Below are positions 15,421-23,400 of a DNA stretch of 26,398 nucleotides, one piece after another. Source of the stretch: CAYLLD01 sp964425135 (GTDB taxonomy: Bacteria; Pseudomonadota; Alphaproteobacteria; Rhodobacterales; Rhodobacteraceae); the NCBI GenBank assembly GCA_964425135.1, contig CAYRKW010000046.1, positions 1 to 26,398 on the forward strand, in the 5' to 3' direction. The notes beneath the pieces are model-generated. The model made no database searches and was not told the DNA's origin. It saw only the letters and a program-made list of their open reading frames with translations. The translations under genes and the position numbers were made by a program. Every line of letters starts with the position of its first letter. Within the stretch, counting starts at the first letter, position 1.

Positions 15421-16131
15421 ATGGCGCAAAAACCCGTTCGACGCAAACTGGTCAAGAAAAAACAGCGGCAATCGCTGCTGCAAAGGGTACGGTACAACTT
15501 TCTGACCGGCCTCGTTGTTGTTGCGCCGATATTTCTGACGATCTATCTCGTCTGGATTTTCGTTGGCTTCATCGACGACCGCGTGCTGCCCTTTATCCCG
15601 GCGCAATATAACCCCAAAACCTATCTGGGATCGGATATTCCGGGCTTTGGTGTGGCCGTGTTCTTGCTTGGAACAACGCTCATCGGCTGGACCACCAAAG
15701 GATTGTTCGGACGGCAGCTTGTGCGCTGGGGCGAGCAGATTGTGGACCGCACCCCCATTATTCGCTCGATCTACAACGCGGTGAAACAGATCGTGGAGAC
15801 GATCTTTTCCCAGTCCAATACCTCCTTCCAAAACGCCTGCCTCATCCAATATCCCCGCGAGGGCCTCTGGGCGGTCGCATTCGTGTCGACCGAGGCCAAG
15901 GGCGAGTTGCCAAACGCGACCGGTCAGAACGATTTGGTGTCGGTGTTTTTGCCAACCACGCCCAACCCGACGTCCGGCTTTTTACTATTCGTGCCACGCA
16001 GCGATATGGTTGTGCTGGATATGAGCGTTGAAGAAGCGGCCAAGCTCGTCATTTCCGCAGGCCTTGTCGTCCCGCCCACCAAAGAAGAAATCCGCGCAGG
16101 TCGCAAACCCGTGAGCCGTAACGCTGCGTGA
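15421..16131 (+). CDS. DUF502 family membrane protein
   Basis: The 236-residue inner-membrane protein has a strongly basic N-terminus, two membrane helices (about 27-51 and 73-93), and the family hallmark TPIIRSIYNAVKQIVETIF (about 111-129) followed by a soluble domain with VAFVSTEAKG and VFLPTTPNPTSGFLLFVP. The function of DUF502 proteins is unknown. I place the start at the ATG at 15421, preceded by AAGG at 8-9 bases, rather than at the TTG at 15367. The last codons overlap the start of the exporter gene, which suggests one transcript. Confidence 0.88.
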   Translation: MAQKPVRRKLVKKKQRQSLLQRVRYNFLTGLVVVAPIFLTIYLVWIFVGFIDDRVLPFIPAQYNPKTYLGSDIPGFGVAVFLLGTTLIGWTTKGLFGRQLVRWGEQIVDRTPIIRSIYNAVKQIVETIFSQSNTSFQNACLIQYPREGLWAVAFVSTEAKGELPNATGQNDLVSVFLPTTPNPTSGFLLFVPRSDMVVLDMSVEEAAKLVISAGLVVPPTKEEIRAGRKPVSRNAA

Positions 16132-16745
16132 GTGAATTTATGAGTCCAACGCTGACGGGGTTTTGGACCTCACTATCCCTCATCCTCGCGATCGGAGCGC
16201 AAAACGCGTTCATTTTGCGTCAGGGTTTGCGGCGGCAGCATGTCTTTATTCTCTGCCTCATTTGCGCACTCAGTGATGCAATCCTGATCACTGCTGGCGT
16301 TCTGGGCTTTGGCGCGCTTGTTGAACTGTGGCCGCTCTTTCCCACAATCATGCGCTACGCTGGCGCCGCCTTCCTGATCGTCTACGGCCTCATGCGGCTC
16401 TATTCAGCCTATAAAGGTGGCGAGACGCTCGAAGCGGAAGGGCAAAACCAAGCGCTTTGGCCCGCGATTGTGACCTGCCTTGTCTTCACATGGGCCAACC
16501 CGCACGTCTATCTCGACACACTCGGCCTGCTGGGCGCGATCTCCACGCAATATCCGTGGGGGCAGGGGAAGCTCGCGTTTGGCATCGGTGCGGTTCTGGC
16601 CAGCTTCGTCTTCTTCTTCTCACTCGGCTACGGCGCGCGCCTTCTGACCCCCATCATGGCATCCGAGCGCGCTTGGAAACTCCTAGATCTGCTGATCGGG
16701 ATTGTGATGCTGATCTTGGCCTATTGGTTGCTGACCGGGCATTGA
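16128..16745 (+). CDS. LysE/ArgO-type amino acid exporter
   Basis: The 205-residue protein has about six hydrophobic segments and the LysE signature IGAQNAFILRQGLRR (22-36), with a conserved WANPHVYLDT in the middle. The family exports basic amino acids, such as arginine and lysine, across the inner membrane. ArgO/YggA is the closest type by eye, but the substrate cannot be read from sequence. The GTG at 16128 overlaps the TGA of the DUF502 gene; an ATG at 16140 is an equally possible start and would remove four residues. No LysG/ArgP-type regulator is next to it. Confidence 0.9.
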   Translation: MSEFMSPTLTGFWTSLSLILAIGAQNAFILRQGLRRQHVFILCLICALSDAILITAGVLGFGALVELWPLFPTIMRYAGAAFLIVYGLMRLYSAYKGGETLEAEGQNQALWPAIVTCLVFTWANPHVYLDTLGLLGAISTQYPWGQGKLAFGIGAVLASFVFFFSLGYGARLLTPIMASERAWKLLDLLIGIVMLILAYWLLTGH

Positions 16746-16812
16746 GAGCGCCGATCAGCGAATGGCGCGATGCAACCAATCCCGGTTTGGATTCGAAGCA
16801 CTGATCCACATT

Positions 16813-17871
16813 TCACCGCGCCTCAAGCCACCCCGCAATTTCCGCCCCCAACCGGCTCTTATCACTCACAAACGCGCCAATATGCCCATGATCGAGGCCA
16901 AGCTCGGTGTAGTCTTCACTCCCCACATGCGCCCCCAACGCCTTGGCGCAAGCGGGCGGCACGATATGATCCTTGCGGGCATAGACATTCAGAACCGGCA
17001 TGTGAAGCGCGCCCAAATCCACGGCGCGCCCCGAAATCTCGAACGTTCCCGCAACCAGCGTATTCAGCTTATAAAGCCCGATCAGAAACTGCTTGGCCGC
17101 AGCGCCCGGATGGTCCGGCCGGTCGGCGAGCCACGTTTCCATGCGCAAAAACCGCAACAATTCCTCGGGGGACTCAGCGATTTCCATCAGATCGAGATTG
17201 TACTTCGTCAGCGAGCGGCGCGGCGACATCATCTCAAACGCGGCCCCCATCACACCGCCGGGCAAATTGCCAAAAGCGTCGATCAGCCGCTCGATATCGT
17301 CCACCTCCAGAGCGCGCAGCCAAAGGTTCAAAAAACCCTCATTGCCGCCGCAATCGGCGTGAAAATCAATCGGCGTGACCGTTAGGATCAGATTGCGCAC
17401 GCGTTCCGCGTGTAGCGCTGCATAAAACGTGGACAGCAACCCGCCTTCGCAAATCCCCACAAGTGTGATCGATGGCACCCCCAACTGAGCGCATATCTCG
17501 CCAACAAACCCATCCAGATACCCGTCCACATAGTCATCCATCAGCAAAAATCTGTCGCTGCGATCCGGGTACCCCCAGTCCACCATATAAACATCCGCGC
17601 CTCGCGCCAACAAATCGCGCACCAGCGAATGCTCCGGTTCCAGATCAGCAATCGTTTGACGCCCGACCAGCCCGTAAACGATCAGAACCGGCGGCAGGCG
17701 CGCAGGGGTGTCCCGATCGTACCGATAGAGCGAAGTCTTATCTGTCGCTGCGATCCGCGTCTTGGACGTCTGCCCGATGCGCGGCGCATCTTGCGCATAT
17801 GCTGCCACAGCCTCCCGCGCCTGAGAAAACCGTCGTGCCAGTGCCTCACCATCGGGCGGCACGGGGGTCAC
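16813..17871 (-). CDS. phaC: Class III polyhydroxyalkanoate synthase, catalytic subunit PhaC
   Basis: The 352-residue alpha/beta-hydrolase polymerises hydroxyacyl-CoA into storage polyester, together with PhaE. The lipase-like box is GICEGG with nucleophile Cys141; the other triad members are Asp301 (ARKDHIVPP) and His330 (HGHIGAF). The core VYGLVGR and VDWGYPD also fit the family. The length of about 350 residues is that of class III (two-subunit) enzymes, not the 550-600 of the class I synthases common in alphaproteobacteria. The gene begins inside the last codons of phaE (4-base overlap). No phaP, phaR, phaA or phaB lies nearby. Confidence 0.92.
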   Translation of the reverse strand: MTPVPPDGEALARRFSQAREAVAAYAQDAPRIGQTSKTRIAATDKTSLYRYDRDTPARLPPVLIVYGLVGRQTIADLEPEHSLVRDLLARGADVYMVDWGYPDRSDRFLLMDDYVDGYLDGFVGEICAQLGVPSITLVGICEGGLLSTFYAALHAERVRNLILTVTPIDFHADCGGNEGFLNLWLRALEVDDIERLIDAFGNLPGGVMGAAFEMMSPRRSLTKYNLDLMEIAESPEELLRFLRMETWLADRPDHPGAAAKQFLIGLYKLNTLVAGTFEISGRAVDLGALHMPVLNVYARKDHIVPPACAKALGAHVGSEDYTELGLDHGHIGAFVSDKSRLGAEIAGWLEAR

Positions 17872-18557
17872 GCCTCTCGCGCCTTCTTGAGTGCGCGAAT
17901 GTCTCGCTTCAACTCTGCCACGGTCTCATGCAGCGCATCAATCTCTGCACGTGTCGGCAGCCCGCGTGCGCCAAGCCAAGCATCAAGCGCTGCCTGTTCC
18001 TGCGATTTATACGCAGCCCCTGCGCGCAAAACCTCGCGCTGCGCCTTCAGATACGCGTCAGAGGCTTGGGTTTTCATGAGCTCTTCATCCGCGATATCGA
18101 GCCATTGATCCATCACCGGCTCAATACCGGCCTGCCACACCGATGGCGTTGTGCCGACTTCGGATTTGAACCGCTCAAAGGCACGCGTCCACGCCGATGC
18201 GGTAATCATCCTGTATGTCCCAAGCGCCGCCTGCAAGGCAAGCCACTCCGAACTGCTTTTGAGCGCTGTCGTATCAATCTGCGCAACGTCCGAACCATCG
18301 AACATCTGCTGCAACGACCGGCTCATCTCATCGGTGCCCGCGTACATGAACCGTGCCGGATCCATCATCCGCCGCAATACCTTTTGCGGGATCGGCTCGC
18401 CCGCATGGCCCTGCATCGACTTTGCCCAATCCAGCGTCATCTGGCTCGCCGCCTGCCACGGATCATCCCCATCGGGCGCGCGCACATGCGCCATCATCTT
18501 GGTTTGCGCATCGAGCCAGGCCTGCATCAGAGGTGCAAAAGGATTCTGATCGCTCAT
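17868..18557 (-). CDS. phaE: Class III polyhydroxyalkanoate synthase subunit PhaE
   Basis: This is a 229-residue, mostly helical soluble protein with many Trp residues (MQAWLDAQTKMM, SSEWLALQAALGTYR, MDQWLDIADEELM) and a charged C-terminal helix ending DIRALKKAREA. This matches PhaE, the non-catalytic partner that activates class III PhaC on the granule surface. It is shorter than the roughly 350-residue PhaE of Allochromatium, which is common for divergent members. The ATG at 18557 comes one base after the stop of the dehydrogenase gene, and the gene overlaps phaC by 4 bases, so all three are co-translated. The identification leans partly on the adjacent phaC. Confidence 0.85.
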   Translation of the reverse strand: MSDQNPFAPLMQAWLDAQTKMMAHVRAPDGDDPWQAASQMTLDWAKSMQGHAGEPIPQKVLRRMMDPARFMYAGTDEMSRSLQQMFDGSDVAQIDTTALKSSSEWLALQAALGTYRMITASAWTRAFERFKSEVGTTPSVWQAGIEPVMDQWLDIADEELMKTQASDAYLKAQREVLRAGAAYKSQEQAALDAWLGARGLPTRAEIDALHETVAELKRDIRALKKAREA

Positions 18558-18558
18558 C

Positions 18559-19698
18559 TTACAGCGCCGCCGCATAGATCGCGCGCGCTGCCTCGTAGGT
18601 CATGGCGCGCGGATTGTTGATCAAAAGCCGCTCCTGTTTCATGGCATCTGTAGCGAGCATCGACAGATCATCCTCGCTCACCCCGACATCGCGAAGCTGC
18701 GTTGTCATGCCAAGCTCCGGCCCCAATGCCTCGAAGGCCGCAATCATCTGATCTGTCGTCTTTGCGCCCTCAAAGATGATCGGCGCAAGTTCTGCATAAA
18801 GCGCATCCGCCTCCGCCGCGTTGAAGCGCAACACATGGGGCAGAACCAGCGCGTTCGACAGCCCGTGCGGCACGTGAAAATGCCCACCCAACGGATAGGC
18901 CAGCGCATGAACCGCCGCCACAGGCGCATTCGCGAACGCCATGCCCGCCAGCATCGATCCCATCAGCATCGCCTCGCGCGCATCCAAGTTGTCAGGCTCA
19001 AAACACGCCGTCCTGATATGAGCGCCCAAAAGCGCCAACGCCTGTTTCGCCAGACAATCGGACACGATGTTTTTGAGCCGCACGGACGTGAATGCCTCAA
19101 TCGCATGCACCATCGCATCAATTCCCGTCGCCGCCGTGACCGCAACAGGCAATCCGGTCGTCAGCGTTGCATCCAGGATCGCAACATCCGGCAAGAGCTG
19201 CGGCGCAACCACGCCCTTCTTCTCGCTCGCTCCTGTTGTGACAATCGAAATCGGCGTCACTTCCGATCCCGTTCCAGCCGTCGTCGGTGCCAGCACCAGC
19301 GGCACCCGCCGCCCCGCAACCTGACCCACGCCATACATCGCCGATAGCGTTTGATCGCTCCCCAGCAGAACCGCAATCAGCTTGGCCGTATCCATCGACG
19401 AACCACCGCCCACGCAAACCACCCCGTCAACGCCTTCTTCGCGCGCGGCTTTCACGCCCGCCAGGATCATCGCCTCCGGCGGATCGGCCACCACCTCGCT
19501 GAAAATCCAGGTCGCAACGCCTTCATCGCGCAGACCATCCAACGCTGCCTGTGCCAGTCCCAACTCAAGGATCAACGGATCGGTCACAAAGGCCACCTTG
19601 CGGCAGCCCAAGCCGCGCATGATCGCGCCTATCTGCGCAGTTGCCCCCGCACCGCAGCGAATGCTCGGGGTTGTGTTAAACTGAAATTCTGTGCTCAC
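18559..19698 (-). CDS. Iron-containing (type III) alcohol dehydrogenase
   Basis: The 379-residue NAD(P)-dependent enzyme has the nucleotide-binding GGGSSMD (97-103), TTAGTGSEVTP (139-149), and the metal ligands Asp194 and His198 (GIDAMVHAIE), His264 (VHALAYPLGG) and His278 (HVPHGLSNA). All four metal ligands are present. Members interconvert primary alcohols or hydroxy acids and aldehydes. It starts with GTG at 19698, with GGGAG at good spacing. It is the first gene of an operon with phaE and phaC, so it may supply or consume a hydroxyacid or semialdehyde linked to polyester synthesis, for example a 4-hydroxybutyrate dehydrogenase. That substrate is only a suggestion. Confidence 0.92.
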   Translation of the reverse strand: MSTEFQFNTTPSIRCGAGATAQIGAIMRGLGCRKVAFVTDPLILELGLAQAALDGLRDEGVATWIFSEVVADPPEAMILAGVKAAREEGVDGVVCVGGGSSMDTAKLIAVLLGSDQTLSAMYGVGQVAGRRVPLVLAPTTAGTGSEVTPISIVTTGASEKKGVVAPQLLPDVAILDATLTTGLPVAVTAATGIDAMVHAIEAFTSVRLKNIVSDCLAKQALALLGAHIRTACFEPDNLDAREAMLMGSMLAGMAFANAPVAAVHALAYPLGGHFHVPHGLSNALVLPHVLRFNAAEADALYAELAPIIFEGAKTTDQMIAAFEALGPELGMTTQLRDVGVSEDDLSMLATDAMKQERLLINNPRAMTYEAARAIYAAAL

Positions 19699-19781
19699 AC
19701 GTCACTCCCGCGGGGTCTTCACCTTGCGCCACAGTTTCCCCCAACCGCCCCAAAAGAGCCAGCCGAAATTGCGCATTCAAA

Positions 19782-19810
19782 TTGACAGCGGCAGGGGTGG
19801 CTGGCAACGT
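19782..19810 (+). promoter_or_regulatory. Possible promoter of the molybdenum-hydroxylase operon
   Basis: A perfect -35 hexamer TTGACA (19782-19787) lies 17 bases before CAACGT (19805-19810), about 43 bases upstream of the first gene. The -10 matches consensus poorly, which would suit a promoter that needs an activator. The divergent dehydrogenase-phaE-phaC operon starts 84 bases to the left, so the 154-base gap must serve both directions. Confidence 0.35.
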
Positions 19811-19852
19811 CTTGATCGCAGCGAATGAAGAGCGAACGGGAAGAGTTTACAT

Positions 19853-20701
19853 ATGGCCTATGCACGCCCCGACAATGTCAAGGATGCGCTTGAGATGCGC
19901 GCCTCAGGCGATTGGCGCGTTCTGGCAGGCGGCACCGATCTTTATCCCTCCACCCAGCGGCAGGTTCTGGATGGCGATGTGCTCGACATCACCGCCATCC
20001 CAGATCTGCGCGGTATCTCGACCAGCCACACTCATACCCGCATCGGCGCAGCGACGACATGGACAGATATTATCAAAGCCGATCTGCCAGCTGCATTTGA
20101 TGGTCTCAAGCAAGCCGCACGCGAGGTCGGGGCGGCGCAAATCCAGAACGCGGGCACGATTGCTGGAAACCTGTGCAACGCATCGCCTGCCGCCGATGGC
20201 GTCCCGCCGCTCATGACGCTCGATGCGCAAGTGGTGCTGCAATCAAGCGCGCAAACCCGCTCGCTCTCGCTCTCGCAATTCATTCAGGGCAACCGCCAAA
20301 CAGCACTGGAACGCGACGAATTGGTGACCGCCATCGACATTCCGAATGCCGCCACGACAGGCCAAGCAGCCTTCCTTAAACTGGGCGCGCGGCACTCGCT
20401 CGTCATCTCAATCGCCATGGTCGCCGCCCGCGTCTCGCTGACACGCGACGAGATCGATGCGATCGCGCTGTCGGTCGGCTCGTGTAGCGCCGTTGCGCAG
20501 CGATTGCCCGAACTTGAGCGAAACCTGACCGGATTAACCGTTCCCAACGCCGCAAAAACCGCCGCGCAAAGCACGTCTGACGCGCTCGCCCCCATCACCG
20601 ACATTCGCGCCACGGCAAACTATCGCACCGACGCCGTACCAGAATTGATCGCCCGCGTTCTCACCCGCCTCACCCCGCCGCATAAGCGTGACGCCGCATG
20701 A
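19853..20701 (+). CDS. Molybdenum hydroxylase FAD-binding subunit (xanthine dehydrogenase family, YgfM/CoxM type)
   Basis: The 282-residue protein is the FAD subunit of a molybdenum hydroxylase: AGGTDLYP (25-32) and TIAGNLCNASPAAD (102-115) are the two FAD-binding signatures, followed by the CO-dehydrogenase flavoprotein C-terminal domain (FLKLGARHSLVISIAMVAA). It passes electrons from the iron-sulfur clusters to the final acceptor. GGAAGAG upstream supports the start. The gene overlaps the next one by 4 bases (ATGA), so the two subunits are made together. The split of FAD subunit plus fused [2Fe-2S]-Mo subunit matches the ygfM-xdhD arrangement of E. coli. Confidence 0.93.
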   Translation: MAYARPDNVKDALEMRASGDWRVLAGGTDLYPSTQRQVLDGDVLDITAIPDLRGISTSHTHTRIGAATTWTDIIKADLPAAFDGLKQAAREVGAAQIQNAGTIAGNLCNASPAADGVPPLMTLDAQVVLQSSAQTRSLSLSQFIQGNRQTALERDELVTAIDIPNAATTGQAAFLKLGARHSLVISIAMVAARVSLTRDEIDAIALSVGSCSAVAQRLPELERNLTGLTVPNAAKTAAQSTSDALAPITDIRATANYRTDAVPELIARVLTRLTPPHKRDAA

Positions 20702-23400
20702 GCTTTGACGCCCCCGCCTCCCATCTCAGCGTCAATGGTCAGGAGATTGCCGTTGACGCCGATCCGAGGCGGCGGCTTTCGGATGTGCTGCGCGAGGAAC
20801 TTGGGCTGAAAGGCACCAAAGTCGGCTGTGATGCGGGTGATTGCGGCGCCTGCACCGTCCTGATCGACGGACGTGCGACATGTGCCTGCATGATGCCTTT
20901 GGGGCAGGCCACCGGACGCGCGATTGAAACTATCGAGCATAAAGATGCGCTTTTGACCAAGCTGCAAGACGCCTTCCACCGCCATGGGGCTGCGCAATGC
21001 GGGATTTGCACGCCGGGGATGCTGATGACCGCGCTTGAGTTGATGCGCGCGACACAAACGCCAACCCGTGCTGAGGTCAGCGATGCGCTGGGCGGCGTTT
21101 TGTGCCGCTGCACCGGCTACACGAAAATCATCGACGCTGTGTGCGATGCAACCGGTGCCACCACCACGTCGCCGCCGCCACTTGTCAGCAATGTTGGCGC
21201 GCCCGTTGCCCGTCTCGATGGTCGGCAAAAAGTCGATGGCAGCGATGTTTTCGGCGCAGATTTCGCGCCCCAAGACGCCCTTTGGGTGCGCGTCCTGCGC
21301 TCCCCGCATTTTGCAGCGCGCTTTACATTCGGTGATCTGGCCGTTTGGGCGAAAACCCACAATGTGCAGGTCTTCACGGCCAATGACATCAGCGGGCGAA
21401 ACGCGTTTGGCGTCATTCCAGCTTTCGCCGATCAACCCGCGCTGGCCGAAAACCGCACTCGCATGCGCGGCGAAGCGGTCGCACTGATCGCTGGCGCACC
21501 TGAGGTGATGCGCACCCTCGCCATCGTCGATTTTCCCATTGACTGGCAGGCCGAGGATGAAGTTCTCGACCCGCAACCCGCCAAAACCGCGCCCTTGCTC
21601 CACGACAATCGCAGCGGCAACGAGCTGATCACCGGCCATGTGGCCTGCGGTGACGCCAGCGCAGCGCTCAATGGCTCCGCTCAAGTGGTCGAAGGGCAGG
21701 CGCGCACGTCTTATGTCGAGCACGCCTATATCGAGCCGGAAGCGGGCAGCGCCTGGATGGACGGCGACACGCTTGTCATTCAGGCCTGCACCCAGGCACC
21801 TGTGATGGATCAGGAAGACACCGCCATCGTGCTCGGCCTGCCCAAAGAGCGCGTGCGGATCATCCCCGCCAGCGCAGGCGGAGGCTTTGGCTCCAAACTC
21901 GACGTCTCGATCCAGCCGCTGATCGGCCTTGTAACCTTGAAAACCGGCCGCCCCTCGCGGATCGTCTACACCCGCACCGAAAGCATGCAATCGACCACCA
22001 AACGCCACCCCGGCGAGATGCGCGCGCGCATTGGCGCAGATGCGACCGGGCGCATTACCGCGATGGAGTTTGACGGCGATTTCAATACCGGTCCCTACTC
22101 CAGCTGGGGTCCAACCGTCGCAAACCGCGTCCCCGTCCATGCCAGCGGTCCTTATAAAACCCCGAACTATCACGCCATCGCTCGCGCCATTCACACAAAT
22201 GGTCCTGTCTCCGGCGCATTTCGCGGCTTTGGCGTGCCGCAAGCGGCGATCCTGCAAGAAACGCTCTATGATGAACTGGCCGACAAACTTGGTATGGACC
22301 GACTGCGGTTTCGCCGTCTCAACGCGCTGCAAGATGGCGACAAAACGCCCTGCGGTCAGGAACTGCACGGCGTCGGCATTGCCGAATGCTTCGATGCGTT
22401 GGTGCCAGCCTGGGCCGAATCGCTCGCATGGGCCGAAAGCTCGGACGGCGACATAAAGCGCGGCGTCGGCGTAGCCTCCTGCTGGTATGGCTGCGGCAAC
22501 ACCGCATTGCCCAACCCCTCGACCGTGCGGGCAGGGATCTCGCGCGAGGGCCGTATTATCCTGCACCAAGGCGCAACAGACATTGGCCAAGGCTCCAACA
22601 CCGTCATCACGCAAATCTTCGCAGATGCGCTTGGGGTTGGACTTGATGCCATCGATCTCGTCGGTCCCGACACCGCGATGACTCCGGATTGCGGCAAAAC
22701 CAGTGCGTCACGCCAAACCTATGTGACCGGTAAGGCTGCTCTTGCCGCCGGAGCCGCCATGCGCATGCAACTCCTGCGCCACGCCAATCTCAGCGCGACT
22801 GCGAAGATCAGCGTCGCGAACGGCATAATCGAGATCACCGATGGGGAGGCGCTGCGGCAGATCGATCCGCTGAGCCTGCCTCTGGTCGCTGATGACTACG
22901 TTTTTGAGGCCATCGAGACTTACGACCCGCCGACAACCCCGCTCGATGAAAACGGGCAGGGCATCCCCTACGCCGTCTACGGCTACGGTGCGCAAATCGC
23001 CCGCGTCGAAGTTGATATGAAGCTGGGCACCACCAAGGTCCGCCATATCACCGCCGCGCATGATCTGGGCCGCGTCATCAACCCGATGCTGGCGGAGGGC
23101 CAAATCCACGGCGGCATCGCCCAAGGACTCGGCATGGCGCTGATGGAGGAATACATCCCCGGCAAGACCGAGGATTTGCACAACTACCTGATCCCAACCA
23201 TCGGCGATATGCCGGACATGGACGTGATTTTCATCGAAAAACCAGACCCCGAAGGCCCCTATGGCGCAAAAGGTCTGGGCGAGCATGCCCTGATCCCGAC
23301 AGCTCCCGCGATCCTCAACGCCATCCGCCACGCGACCGGCAAACGCATCACCCAGCTGCCCGCTCTGCCGCACAGGGTTCTTGAGGCGATCCGCGCATGA
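20698..23400 (+). CDS. Molybdenum hydroxylase, fused [2Fe-2S] and molybdopterin subunit (XdhD-like)
   Basis: This 900-residue catalytic subunit has two iron-sulfur domains at its N-terminus: C44-x4-C49-x2-C52-x11-C64, and C101-x2-C104...C136-x-C138 (QCGICTPGM, LCRCTGY). They are joined to a full molybdopterin domain that starts near VGAPVARLDG (about 165). The Mo domain shows SAGGGFGSK, SGAFRGFGVPQA, GATDIGQGSNT, and the C-terminal GAKGLGEHA with the catalytic Glu near 862. Such enzymes hydroxylate carbons next to ring nitrogens with water as the oxygen source. In most relatives these domains are separate polypeptides. The substrate cannot be read directly; the next gene points to a nicotinate-like N-heterocycle, while the nearest named relative in E. 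coli, XdhD, is linked to purines. No selenocysteine signal is evident. Confidence 0.93.
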   Translation: MSFDAPASHLSVNGQEIAVDADPRRRLSDVLREELGLKGTKVGCDAGDCGACTVLIDGRATCACMMPLGQATGRAIETIEHKDALLTKLQDAFHRHGAAQCGICTPGMLMTALELMRATQTPTRAEVSDALGGVLCRCTGYTKIIDAVCDATGATTTSPPPLVSNVGAPVARLDGRQKVDGSDVFGADFAPQDALWVRVLRSPHFAARFTFGDLAVWAKTHNVQVFTANDISGRNAFGVIPAFADQPALAENRTRMRGEAVALIAGAPEVMRTLAIVDFPIDWQAEDEVLDPQPAKTAPLLHDNRSGNELITGHVACGDASAALNGSAQVVEGQARTSYVEHAYIEPEAGSAWMDGDTLVIQACTQAPVMDQEDTAIVLGLPKERVRIIPASAGGGFGSKLDVSIQPLIGLVTLKTGRPSRIVYTRTESMQSTTKRHPGEMRARIGADATGRITAMEFDGDFNTGPYSSWGPTVANRVPVHASGPYKTPNYHAIARAIHTNGPVSGAFRGFGVPQAAILQETLYDELADKLGMDRLRFRRLNALQDGDKTPCGQELHGVGIAECFDALVPAWAESLAWAESSDGDIKRGVGVASCWYGCGNTALPNPSTVRAGISREGRIILHQGATDIGQGSNTVITQIFADALGVGLDAIDLVGPDTAMTPDCGKTSASRQTYVTGKAALAAGAAMRMQLLRHANLSATAKISVANGIIEITDGEALRQIDPLSLPLVADDYVFEAIETYDPPTTPLDENGQGIPYAVYGYGAQIARVEVDMKLGTTKVRHITAAHDLGRVINPMLAEGQIHGGIAQGLGMALMEEYIPGKTEDLHNYLIPTIGDMPDMDVIFIEKPDPEGPYGAKGLGEHALIPTAPAILNAIRHATGKRITQLPALPHRVLEAIRA

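Noticed and set aside
20620..22614. A 664-residue open frame on the minus strand opposite the molybdenum hydroxylase
   Set aside because: It lies fully over a strong protein match on the plus strand and shows no domain pattern. Long stop-free antisense frames are expected at this base composition.
20698..23400. Naming the hydroxylase as nicotinate dehydrogenase
   Set aside because: The neighbouring reductase homologue suggests a nicotinate-like substrate, but the fused domain layout is closer to XdhD and no substrate-specific residues could be verified.
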